DNA from: SHZI01 sp038214295
GTDB lineage: Bacteria > Pseudomonadota > Gammaproteobacteria > Steroidobacterales > GCA-2729495
DNA length: 64,000 nucleotides
Reading direction: 5' to 3'
Assembly (NCBI GenBank): GCA_038214295.1
Contig: JBBQSA010000011.1
Coordinates: 9,222-73,221 of the forward strand
Each line of letters starts with the position of its first letter. Within the stretch, counting starts at the first letter, position 1. Positions 1 through 7,737 of the stretch are shown here, piece by piece. The translations under genes and the position numbers were made by a program. The notes beneath the pieces were generated by a model, which ran no database searches, had not been told where the DNA came from, and worked only from the letters and a program-made list of their open reading frames with translations.

Positions 1-1
1 G

Positions 2-1924
2 TCGAACCGGACCACGTCCCTCCCCCACGGTCGCGGGGACCTGCCGAAGTACGCCCGGGAGTTTCGCGAGCAGCTGGTGCTGAAGCCAAACCGCAGCTAC
101 GGCGGCGAAGGCGTGCACATGGGCGCGCTGACCCCCCAGTCCGAGTGGGAGAACCTGCTGGCCGACGCCCTCCGCGTGCAGGACGACCCGGCCGGCTCCT
201 GGGTCGTCCAGGCCGTCGCCAACCTGCCCGTCCAGGAGTTCCCGGTGGTCGATGCCGAGGGCCGTGTGCACTACGAGCCCTTCTACTCGGTGCTTGGCTT
301 CACACCCACCGACCACGGGCTCGCGATGCTCTGCCGGGTTTCCCAGAAGCAAGTGGTCAACGTGGCCCAGCACGGCGGCCTCGCGCCGGTGCTGATCGGT
401 TATCCGCCGGACGACCTGCGGGCACCGATCCGGGCAGCAGTTCCCCGGGACATCGCCGTGAAGCGGCTCACCGATCGGATCCAGGCACTGCGCGACCTGG
501 ACGCGGTCGTCGCCCTGATGGACTGGGACGAGGAAACCGGCCTGCCCACTGGCGCCCACGAGCGGCGCGGCCAGCAGATGGGCACCGTCGAGACGATTGC
601 CCACGACCTGCTGGTGGACGACGCGCTCGGTGACCTCATCGAGGAAGTCAGCGAACTGACGCGCGACGACCCGCTCCGGCAGGCGGAACTCGCGGAGCTG
701 AAGCGCACGCGGCGCATCGAGCTGGCCGTGCCCCACGACCTGGTAGGCGCACTCGCCGAGGCCCGCTCGCTCTGCCTCGCGGCCTGGGAGGAAGCCCGGA
801 AAACAGGCGAATTCAGCGACTTCGCCGGCCCCTTCGCGGAACTGCTCGACCTGGTCCGCGAGCGTGCCCGGGCGCTGCAGCGGGGCGGCGATCTCTACGA
901 CGGACTGCTCGACGAGTACGAGCCGGGCATGACCCGGGCGCGCCTGGACCCGCTGCTCCGGGACCTGGGCGACCGGCTGCGGGAGCTGGTGCCGGTGCTC
1001 GCCGAGCGCACCCGCCGCTCCGGCCCGGCGCCGCTGCCGGCATTGCCGGAGCCAGCCCAGGAATCCTTCTGCCGCGCACTGATCGGTGACATGGGTTTTT
1101 CCTTCGTCAGGGGCCGCGTCGACCGGTCCACGCACCCCTTCACCACGATGATTGGCGAGGACGACATCCGGCTGACGCTGCGCTACCAGCCGGGCAACCC
1201 GCTGTCGGCAATCTTCGCCGCGCTCCACGAGGGCGGGCACGCGCTCTACGACCAGGGCTTTCCGGCCGACATCCGGGACACGCTCCTTGCCGAGGCGCCG
1301 AGCACCGGGCTGCACGAGTCCCAGGCCAGGCTCTGGGAAAACCACGTGGGGCGCAGCGCGGCGTTCTGGACCCACTACCTGCCGCGCCTGCAGGCCAGCC
1401 TGCCTGCCGGTGCCGCGCCGATCGACCCGGCCAGTTTCCGGCAGGCCGTGAACGTCGTGCGGCCCACGCTGGTCCGCGTGGAAGCCGACGAGGTCAGCTA
1501 CAACCTCCACATCCTGATGCGCTACGAGCTGGAGACGGCGCTGCTGTCCGGTGACCTGGCGGTGAAGGACCTGCCGGGCGCCTGGAACGACGCCAGCCAT
1601 AAATGGCTCGGCATCGTTCCCACGACGCTCAACGAGGGTTGTCTCCAGGACGTGCACTGGGCGGGCGCGGCCATTGGCTACTTCCCGACCTACACCCTCG
1701 GCAACCTGTATGCCGCCCAGCTGGCCGAAAGCTACGCCGCACAGGCCGATCTCGAGGCCGAGCTCGCCAGCGGCAACCTGCGCCCGTTGCGGGAGTGGCT
1801 GGCGGTGAACATCCATCGCTGGGGCTGCCAGCTGGAGGCGGAGGAGATCGTCCGCCGGGCGACCGGCCGCGGACTAGACTCCGACGCCTTCTTCCGGCAC
1901 CTGGCGGCAAAGTTTTCCGGCTGA
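2..1924 (+). CDS. ATP-grasp-like / M32 carboxypeptidase fusion, 5' end missing
   Basis: The reading frame is open from the left window edge, so the gene starts outside the window. The first ~120 visible residues contain LKPNRSYGGEGV and a run resembling the C-terminal part of circularly permuted ATP-grasp ligases (phosphate/Mg-binding loop and core strands). From about base 449 on the protein is a full M32 (thermostable carboxypeptidase Taq-type) metallopeptidase: the zinc motif HEGGH is at 1226-1240, followed by HESQARLWEN and VEADEVSYNLHILMRYELE-type family motifs. M32 enzymes are normally ~500 residues and stand alone, and the visible M32 part is of that length. M32 proteins remove C-terminal residues from peptides in the cytoplasm. 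The ligase-plus-peptidase pairing suggests processing of a peptide-like compound, which is inference. The gene converges on the aldehyde dehydrogenase with a 3-bp gap. Confidence 0.85.
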   Translation, partial: SNRTTSLPHGRGDLPKYAREFREQLVLKPNRSYGGEGVHMGALTPQSEWENLLADALRVQDDPAGSWVVQAVANLPVQEFPVVDAEGRVHYEPFYSVLGFTPTDHGLAMLCRVSQKQVVNVAQHGGLAPVLIGYPPDDLRAPIRAAVPRDIAVKRLTDRIQALRDLDAVVALMDWDEETGLPTGAHERRGQQMGTVETIAHDLLVDDALGDLIEEVSELTRDDPLRQAELAELKRTRRIELAVPHDLVGALAEARSLCLAAWEEARKTGEFSDFAGPFAELLDLVRERARALQRGGDLYDGLLDEYEPGMTRARLDPLLRDLGDRLRELVPVLAERTRRSGPAPLPALPEPAQESFCRALIGDMGFSFVRGRVDRSTHPFTTMIGEDDIRLTLRYQPGNPLSAIFAALHEGGHALYDQGFPADIRDTLLAEAPSTGLHESQARLWENHVGRSAAFWTHYLPRLQASLPAGAAPIDPASFRQAVNVVRPTLVRVEADEVSYNLHILMRYELETALLSGDLAVKDLPGAWNDASHKWLGIVPTTLNEGCLQDVHWAGAAIGYFPTYTLGNLYAAQLAESYAAQADLEAELASGNLRPLREWLAVNIHRWGCQLEAEEIVRRATGRGLDSDAFFRHLAAKFSG

Positions 1925-1927
1925 AGC

Positions 1928-3376
1928 CTAGGCGGGCCCGGCTTCCTCGAGCGAGCTCATGTCCTTCGGCGTGCCGTGCTGGATCAGCAGCGCCTTCTTG
2001 CGCAGGAAGCGCTGCAGGCCGGACGGCCCCATCCGGGACGCGCCAAGCCCGGACAGGTTGAAGGCGTTCTTCTCGGCGTCGAAGACCTCGGTGGTCAGGC
2101 CCCCGTCGTTGATGCTGACGGCCCCGGCGGTCAGCTGGCGTGCAACTGCCAGCGCCTCGTCCTCAGCACCGAATACCGCCGCCGACAGGCCATAGATGGA
2201 ATCGTTGGCGAGACGGACTGCCTCGGCCGTGTCCCGGAACGGCATCACGGGGAGCACCGGGCCGAAGGTCTCCTCCGTCATGAGCGCCATGTCGTGGGTC
2301 ACGCCGGTCACGACCGTGGGCCGCAGCCAAAGACCGCCGCCGTGATGCTCGATCCGGCCGCCCGTGAGAATGCGCGCACCCTTCGCCACCGCATCTTCGA
2401 ATTGGCCAGCGATGATGTCCGCCTGCCGGGCGAAGATCAGCGGGCCGACCTGGCCACGGCGGCTGTCCGGGTAGTTGAGCGTTACGGCCTCGGCGCGCGC
2501 GACGAGGCGCGCGGTGAACGCGGCCTCGATGTCCTTGTGGACGTAGACCCGCTCCAGGGACTGGCAGGCCTGGCCGGTGGCCTGTACGGACGCGCGCAGC
2601 ACCAGCGCAGCCGCCCGGTCGGGTTCCGCGGAGCCGAGTACGATTGCCGGATCCTTGCCGCCGAGTTCCAGGAAAGCCGGGATGAAACGCCGGGCGCAGG
2701 CCTCGGACACCATGCGCCCGGTCGCCACGCTGCCCGTGAAGCAGACGGCATCCACCTGCTCGATCAGCGCCGCGCCGGTCGGCCCGTCGCCGGTAACGAA
2801 GGCGAGCACGGACGCGAGCTCGGGAAAGTCCCGGAGGCTCGCCATGAGAGGCACCACGAAACGGGGCGTGACCTCGCTGGGCTTGACGAGCACCGCGCAG
2901 CCGGCGAGGAGCGCGGGAATGGTGTCGAGCATCGACAGGAGGAACGGAAAATTCCAGGGACTGATGACGCCGACCAGGCCATAGGGCACCAGCTGGGTGC
3001 GGATGCCGATGCCCGGCGTCACCGAGGCGCGTTCCGGGGCCTCGGCCAGGATGTGGGCAGCCATCGCGGCATTGCCGGCGACCATGCCGCCGAGCGCCCG
3101 CACCTCGTTGCCGGCGAGCAGGTGGCGGCCCGTGTCCACGGCAAGGGCCGCGAGGACGGAACCGGGCGCGTCCGGCGCCTGCGCGAGCACCTCCCGCGAC
3201 CAGGCCTGCAGCACTGCAGTGCGCCGGGACACACCGGCATCGGCCCAGGCCTGCTGGCCGGCCCGCAGGCGGACGGCGAGCGCCGCCAGCCCGGCGGCAT
3301 CCGGGACAGTAATGCGGTAGTCGTGCTCCCCCGTGCGCGGGTTGCGCACGGGGAGCTCACGGGGCATGGCGGTCAT
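1928..3376 (-). CDS. NAD(P)-dependent aldehyde dehydrogenase
   Basis: A 482-residue protein of the aldehyde dehydrogenase superfamily, which oxidises aldehydes to acids (or CoA esters) with NAD(P). Visible landmarks are PWNFPFL near residue 140, the FTGS nucleotide loop, ELGGKDPAIV containing the general base glutamate, and the catalytic cysteine in GQACQSLERVYV. The C-terminal EETFGPVLPV motif is intact. An upstream in-frame TTG at 3397 would add 7 residues; I prefer the ATG at 3376. It lies 30 bp downstream of the DUF1838 gene on the same strand, so the two may be co-transcribed. The substrate cannot be told from sequence. Confidence 0.92.
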   Translation of the reverse strand: MTAMPRELPVRNPRTGEHDYRITVPDAAGLAALAVRLRAGQQAWADAGVSRRTAVLQAWSREVLAQAPDAPGSVLAALAVDTGRHLLAGNEVRALGGMVAGNAAMAAHILAEAPERASVTPGIGIRTQLVPYGLVGVISPWNFPFLLSMLDTIPALLAGCAVLVKPSEVTPRFVVPLMASLRDFPELASVLAFVTGDGPTGAALIEQVDAVCFTGSVATGRMVSEACARRFIPAFLELGGKDPAIVLGSAEPDRAAALVLRASVQATGQACQSLERVYVHKDIEAAFTARLVARAEAVTLNYPDSRRGQVGPLIFARQADIIAGQFEDAVAKGARILTGGRIEHHGGGLWLRPTVVTGVTHDMALMTEETFGPVLPVMPFRDTAEAVRLANDSIYGLSAAVFGAEDEALAVARQLTAGAVSINDGGLTTEVFDAEKNAFNLSGLGASRMGPSGLQRFLRKKALLIQHGTPKDMSSLEEAGPA

Positions 3377-3406
3377 GACTGACGTCGGTCGCTGCAACGG
3401 CTCCGG

Positions 3407-4297
3407 CTAGGGAGCAGGCTTCTGCGCGTCGATGACCTTCTTGAAGTAGGTCCAGCTGGTCTCGTTGGGCCGCGGGTCATCGAGCGGCGGCGGATTGACG
3501 TACTCCGGATAGTTCTTGGCGATCTCTGCCTTCATCGTGGCCGACAGGTCATCCCGGCTGGCGAGCTTGCGCCCCGCCGTGTGGAAATACAGCATGCCCG
3601 TACGGTCCCCCATCTCCATCCAGGGGAGCCAGAGCGAGAGGCGCTGCCAGCTCACGGCCGACTCCGCGCTGTCCTTGCGGCGGTTGCCGAGGTCGTCCAC
3701 GGCGCCAAAAAAGTTGAACAGCTCGGTGGCGTGGTAGGTGCCGCCGACATAGCGCTGGTAGTCGCCGCCCAGGGGGTTTGTGTAAAAGAGCGGCACGCCG
3801 GTGGTCAGCCACCACTGGTTGCCAATGGCCTCGAAGGGCAGGTTGGTGGGCTTGCCATCCCGGCCGAGCAGTGCGTAGTTGCCATTCACCGGATCGTTGG
3901 CCACCTGCACGACGTCGACGGTCTTGCCCGTCCACGGGTTGTTCCAGGTGCGGAGCACTTCGCCGGTGACGGGATCCTCGTAGAGCAGGATCTCGCGGCT
4001 GACCAGCCGGAACTCCGCCTTGCTCTTCGAGCCGGCCAGCGGCCCGCAGTGCCGGACGTTCATGCCCTCCACCTTGAAGAGCAGGCGATCAGGCTCGCCC
4101 GGCACGCGGCTGTAGGCCACACCCTTCCAGTAATAGGTGACGGGCTTGCCATCGACTTCCGAACACTGGATGCGCCGTAACGCGAGCAGCTGCCCCTCTG
4201 GCGACTTCAGATCGGGCGAAGTGGGGCCGGGCGCGGCAGCCGCTGCAGTGCCGACAGCGAACGCCAGCAGGAGGCCGGCGAGGATTTGACGGGGCAT
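3407..4297 (-). CDS. DUF1838 family exported protein
   Basis: A 296-residue protein beginning MPRQILAGLLLAFAVGTAAAAAP, a clear Sec signal peptide with cleavage after the alanine run, so it is probably periplasmic. The mature part matches what I know of DUF1838: repeated blocks on a lipocalin-like beta scaffold, with DPVTGEVLRTWNNPWTGK and VANDPVN as typical motifs. Family function is unknown. The start at 4297 is chosen over a longer frame because a GGAGAA ribosome-binding site lies just upstream and the signal peptide starts there; residues before it are low-complexity arginine/glycine read-through. It sits in a minus-strand run with the pterin dehydratase upstream and the aldehyde dehydrogenase downstream. 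Confidence 0.8.
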   Translation of the reverse strand: MPRQILAGLLLAFAVGTAAAAAPGPTSPDLKSPEGQLLALRRIQCSEVDGKPVTYYWKGVAYSRVPGEPDRLLFKVEGMNVRHCGPLAGSKSKAEFRLVSREILLYEDPVTGEVLRTWNNPWTGKTVDVVQVANDPVNGNYALLGRDGKPTNLPFEAIGNQWWLTTGVPLFYTNPLGGDYQRYVGGTYHATELFNFFGAVDDLGNRRKDSAESAVSWQRLSLWLPWMEMGDRTGMLYFHTAGRKLASRDDLSATMKAEIAKNYPEYVNPPPLDDPRPNETSWTYFKKVIDAQKPAP

Positions 4298-4368
4298 GCT
4301 GTTCTCCAATGCGGGAAGGCGCTGAATGCCGGGCACTCTAGCGCGAGTGCGGGCAAAGGCCAATCCGG

Positions 4369-4710
4369 CTACTCGATGAGCCTGTCGACCTTCGCGGCGC
4401 AGATGAAGTCGTTCTCCGTCAGGCCATCCACCGCGTGGGTGGACCAGCGGACCACGCAGCGGCCGTAGCCCACGTCCAGGTCCGGGTGATGCCCCTCCGA
4501 CTCGGCGATCCAGGCGACCGCGTTGACGAAGCCCATCGTCCGGCCGAAGCCCGGGAACTCGAAGCGCCGGAACAGCCACTTGCCGTCCGCCGACAGCTCC
4601 CAGGCCGGGTCGAGCGCGCGGCGCAGCTCGGCGATCGCGGGGGCCGCGAGCGCGGGAACGCCGCCTTCGCAGGGTTTGCAGCGCCGCTGCACGAGGTCGT
4701 TGCCGGTCAT
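4369..4710 (-). CDS. pterin-4a-carbinolamine dehydratase
   Basis: A 113-residue protein with the family signature ESEGHHPDLDVGY and a downstream THAVDGLTENDF, which supply the catalytic histidines and aspartate. The enzyme dehydrates 4a-hydroxytetrahydrobiopterin formed by aromatic amino-acid hydroxylases, regenerating the pterin cofactor. It is usually paired with phenylalanine hydroxylase (phhA), which is not in this window. The length matches the family (~100-115). The start at 4710 has an AAAGGAAA ribosome-binding site. It lies 18 bp after the FG-GAP lipoprotein gene on the same strand. Confidence 0.92.
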   Translation of the reverse strand: MTGNDLVQRRCKPCEGGVPALAAPAIAELRRALDPAWELSADGKWLFRRFEFPGFGRTMGFVNAVAWIAESEGHHPDLDVGYGRCVVRWSTHAVDGLTENDFICAAKVDRLIE

Positions 4711-4728
4711 GCCGTTTCCTTTCGCAAT

Positions 4729-5991
4729 TTACTGGAGGCCCACGGCCGCGGCGGCCGCGAACAGGCCGGGGTTGCCGGCCTGCTGGTAGTGCACCGTGCC
4801 CCGGACCCCGTCGGCCGCCGCAATGTCCGGCAGCAGGTCGCCGTTGAGATCGCCGATCGCGACCCCGAGCGGTCCGTAGAACCCAGGGTAGCTGGTGGCA
4901 CTGAGGAACACGCCGCCGCCGGCCGGGTCCTGGAGCAGCACCTTGACCGCGCCGCGGGAGCCGCCACGGTCCGCGACGACGATATCGGGACGATCGTCCC
5001 CGTTGAGGTCGCCGACGGCCAGGTGTACCGGGCGCTGGCCTGCCGCGTAGCTGACCGGCGCGAGAAAGGACAGGGCCGGCATATTTCCCTGGAGCAGCAC
5101 GGTCAGGCCCGCGACGCCCTGGCCATCGAAGCCCGGCCCTTCATTGACCAGCACGAGATCGGCCCGGCCGTCGTCATTGAGATCGACAATCTTTACCGCG
5201 AGGGGTTCGGCACCCGCCGGGAAGCTGACGGGAGCGAGGAATTGCCGGTCAGTCACCGGGTCCTGGAGGAACACGGCAACGGCACCGTTGCTGCCGGTTG
5301 CATCCTGCACGGTCACGGCGATGTCCGCGCGGCCGTCGCCGTCGATATCGCCGATGGCGACGGAGGTCACCGGCCGGTCCAGCGCCAGGTGAACCGGCGC
5401 GGCAAACTGGCCTGGCTGCGCGGGATTCTGGTACGCGATCAAGGCGCTGCCCCCGGACTCGAAGCTCGCGATGACGAGGTCGGTGGCCCCATCGTCGTCG
5501 ATGTCACCCGCGGCCACGTCCAGCGGCGACCCGCCGGTTGCGACCGCCGCCGGAGCGAGATAGGTGCCAGGCGGCGCCGGTGCCTGCAGCAGCACGCTCA
5601 CGTCCCCGCTGCCGGCGTTGGCCACGGCAATGTCGGGGCTGGTGCCGGCATCCAGGTTACCCAGCACCAGGGTCGAGGGATTGAAGCCCGCCGGTAACTC
5701 CTCGGCGATGCGGAAGTTGCCCGGCACCGTGTCATCCCGCAGCAGCACCGAGACGAGCCCCGGGTCGGGCGCGCCGTACAGCACCTGCGTCAGCGCCACG
5801 ACCAGGTCGGCATTGCCATCACCATCCACGTCGGCAATGGCGACCGAGTTCGGCACGTCGTAGGACGGGATCGAGATCGTCTCGCTGTCATTGCATCCCG
5901 ACAGCGTGAAGGCAGACAGCAGGGCGATGCCCGCACAGCGCCGTGCAGCGTGACTGACTGCAAGCTGGCTGATCGATTGAACCGTGGACAT
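4729..5991 (-). CDS. FG-GAP/VCBS repeat lipoprotein
   Basis: A 420-residue exported protein. The N-terminus has a basic segment, a hydrophobic stretch and the lipobox LSGC near residue 33, so it is probably a lipoprotein. The rest is about seven FG-GAP/VCBS repeats, each with a calcium-binding loop such as DVDGDGNADL, DIDDDGATDL, DIDGDGRADI, DLNDDGRADL and DLNGDDRPDI, expected to fold as a seven-bladed beta-propeller. Such proteins act in surface adhesion or as scaffolds; no catalytic motif is visible. It precedes the pterin dehydratase by 18 bp, but no functional link is obvious. Confidence 0.85.
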   Translation of the reverse strand: MSTVQSISQLAVSHAARRCAGIALLSAFTLSGCNDSETISIPSYDVPNSVAIADVDGDGNADLVVALTQVLYGAPDPGLVSVLLRDDTVPGNFRIAEELPAGFNPSTLVLGNLDAGTSPDIAVANAGSGDVSVLLQAPAPPGTYLAPAAVATGGSPLDVAAGDIDDDGATDLVIASFESGGSALIAYQNPAQPGQFAAPVHLALDRPVTSVAIGDIDGDGRADIAVTVQDATGSNGAVAVFLQDPVTDRQFLAPVSFPAGAEPLAVKIVDLNDDGRADLVLVNEGPGFDGQGVAGLTVLLQGNMPALSFLAPVSYAAGQRPVHLAVGDLNGDDRPDIVVADRGGSRGAVKVLLQDPAGGGVFLSATSYPGFYGPLGVAIGDLNGDLLPDIAAADGVRGTVHYQQAGNPGLFAAAAAVGLQ

Positions 5992-6166
5992 CCGTGCACC
6001 CCGGCAAGTGAAACCGCGCGGCCCGCGCGACCACCCTATTCAACCGTATTGCGGGCCGGCGCGCCACCGGGCCAGGGCCGCTTGCGGCGGGGGCCGGAGC
6101 GGCGGGACTCTGCTAGCATCCTTGGCGACACCCCGGAACACCCTTCAACCAGCGGAGTACGATCCC

Positions 6167-6634
6167 ATGGCCCTTGCCGAGGCCCTCGAGTCCCTCAAGT
6201 CCCGCGTGGGCCAGGAGATCCACACCAGCGACTGGCTGACCATCGACCAGGCCATGATTGACGGGTTCGCCAACGCCACCCGCGACCGCCAGTGGATCCA
6301 CGTGGACCCGAAACGCGCCGCCGCTGAATCCCCCTATGGCAAGACCATTGCCCACGGGTACCTGACCCTGTCGCTCTATCCTGTGCTGCGCGGCCTCGTG
6401 GACGCGGGCAAGCCCCTGGCACCGGGGGTGCAGCGGGTCATCAATTACGGCATCAACAAGCTCCGCTTCCCCAATGCCGTCGTCGCCGGCAGCCGCATCC
6501 GGGCCCACTGCAAGCTGATCTCCGCCGAGGAGGCCAAGGGCAGCCTGGAGCTCGTGGAGGAATACTCCGTGGAGATCGAGGGCCAGCAGCGCCCGGCTTG
6601 CGTCGCCGAATGCGTCATGCGGCTGTTTTTTTGA
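6167..6634 (+). CDS. MaoC-like (R)-specific enoyl-CoA hydratase
   Basis: A 155-residue single hot-dog domain protein. The hydratase motif ATRDRQWIHVD carries the catalytic Asp and His of R-specific enoyl-CoA hydratases (PhaJ/MaoC type). IAHGYLTLSL follows, also typical. These enzymes hydrate trans-2-enoyl-CoA to (R)-3-hydroxyacyl-CoA, linking beta-oxidation with polyhydroxyalkanoate or other pathways. The start at 6167 has GGAG 10 bp upstream; the open frame extends to 5984 but that part is not protein-like. Its stop overlaps the TTG start of the next enoyl-CoA hydratase (TTGA), suggesting translational coupling. Confidence 0.9.
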   Translation: MALAEALESLKSRVGQEIHTSDWLTIDQAMIDGFANATRDRQWIHVDPKRAAAESPYGKTIAHGYLTLSLYPVLRGLVDAGKPLAPGVQRVINYGINKLRFPNAVVAGSRIRAHCKLISAEEAKGSLELVEEYSVEIEGQQRPACVAECVMRLFF

Positions 6635-7434
6635 GCGCTATCCTCCTCATCGAGCAGCGCGGCGACCGGCTGCTGGTAACCATCAACCGGCCCGACCGCC
6701 GGAACGCCCTCTCGCTGGAACTGCTGGACCTGCTCGGCGAGACCTTCACGCGGTTCGCCGACGCCGGCGGGCTGAAGTGCGCGGTGCTGACGGCCACCGG
6801 CGACCGCTGCTTTGCTGCCGGGGGTGACCTCCGCGAGCTGGATACGATCCGGAGCGAAGCGGACACCCGGGCCATGTCCCGGCGGGTGCGCGCCACGCTC
6901 GACGCAGTGCGGCGCTTTCCGGTACCGGTCGTGGCGGCACTCAATGGCCACGCCCTGGGCGGCGGTGCCGAGCTGGCGCTGGCCTGCGACCTGCGGGTGG
7001 CCACGCCGGCGGCGGAGCTCGGCTTCCTGCAGGCCCAGTTGAACGTGACGACCGCCTGGGGCGGCGGCATCGACCTGCTCGCCCTGCTCGGCCCGGCCCG
7101 GGCACTGCCGCTGCTGCTCGAAGCGCGGCGCATCCCGGCGCCGGAGGCGCTGCAGCTCGGCCTGCTAAACCGGGTGAGCGCCCCCGGCGAATCCCTCGCC
7201 GCCTGCACCGACGGCCTGCTCGCGCCCCTGCTCGAACGGCCAGTCCAGGTGCTGCGCGCCTACAAGGCACTGGCCTTCGAGGCCCGCCGCGCCCTGCACG
7301 AACGCCTCGCCCCGACAGAAGAACAGGGCTTCACGGCCACCTGGATCCACCCGGATCACTGGTCCGCCGCCGAGCGCGCCCTGACGCCGCGCACACTGGA
7401 CGAGCGGCGCGGACTCGGGCCCCGCGAGGCGTAG
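6631..7434 (+). CDS. enoyl-CoA hydratase/isomerase (crotonase family)
   Basis: A ~267-residue crotonase-fold protein. Family landmarks are VTINRPDRRNAL near the N-terminus, the oxyanion-hole region FAAGGDLREL, and NGHALGGGAELALACDLRVA. In FadB-type hydratases two glutamates are catalytic; here one position is the E of GGAELALACD and the second region reads LNVTTAWGGG, so the chemistry may be isomerase or hydrolase-like. The start is uncertain: TTG at 6631 overlaps the upstream stop (TTGA), ATG at 6610 and TTG at 6598 are alternatives. It forms a two-gene unit with the MaoC hydratase. Confidence 0.85.
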   Translation: MSAILLIEQRGDRLLVTINRPDRRNALSLELLDLLGETFTRFADAGGLKCAVLTATGDRCFAAGGDLRELDTIRSEADTRAMSRRVRATLDAVRRFPVPVVAALNGHALGGGAELALACDLRVATPAAELGFLQAQLNVTTAWGGGIDLLALLGPARALPLLLEARRIPAPEALQLGLLNRVSAPGESLAACTDGLLAPLLERPVQVLRAYKALAFEARRALHERLAPTEEQGFTATWIHPDHWSAAERALTPRTLDERRGLGPREA

Positions 7435-7459
7435 TCATTCCGCCCCGCGCGGCTCTCCT

Positions 7460-7685
7460 CACTCCGTAGCCCGCGGCCCCCACGGTGGTGCATCCCGCGA
7501 CCATCTGCCGAAGACCCCGCCCGCTACCGTGAGTACACGGTGTGCGCGGGCGAGGCATCGCCCGCTGGCCGCTCATCTTCATCCCGGTGGTAGCGGACAC
7601 ACGGCGGGTGTCCCGTCCGGCGCACACCGTGTACTCACGGTAGCCGGACGGGATTGCCCGCCGGGGGGCCGCGGGCTACGGAGTG
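7460..7685. repeat. nested palindromic element (MITE/REP-like)
   Basis: This 303-bp gap between the enoyl-CoA hydratase and the FadD-like ligase holds two nested perfect inverted repeats. Outer arms are 7460-7481 and 7664-7685 (22 bp each). Inner arms are 7523-7547 and 7620-7644 (25 bp each). Each inner arm is itself a small palindrome (ACCGTG-N4-CACGGT). Further hairpins are GCGGGCG...CGCCCGC at 7546-7565 and CCCGTCCGG...CCGGACGGG at 7612-7652. There is no open reading frame of note. It separates convergent genes and could fold into a cruciform, act on transcription ends, or be a non-autonomous mobile element. Confidence 0.7.
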
Positions 7686-7737
7686 CTGAGTAGCCCCCGC
7701 GCAATGCGGCGGGCGCGACGACGGACGACACTGCCCG

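Noticed and set aside
5984..6166. N-terminal extension of the MaoC hydratase
   Set aside because: The first 61 codons are low-complexity Arg/Pro and overlap the lipoprotein gene's leader; GGAG precedes ATG 6167.
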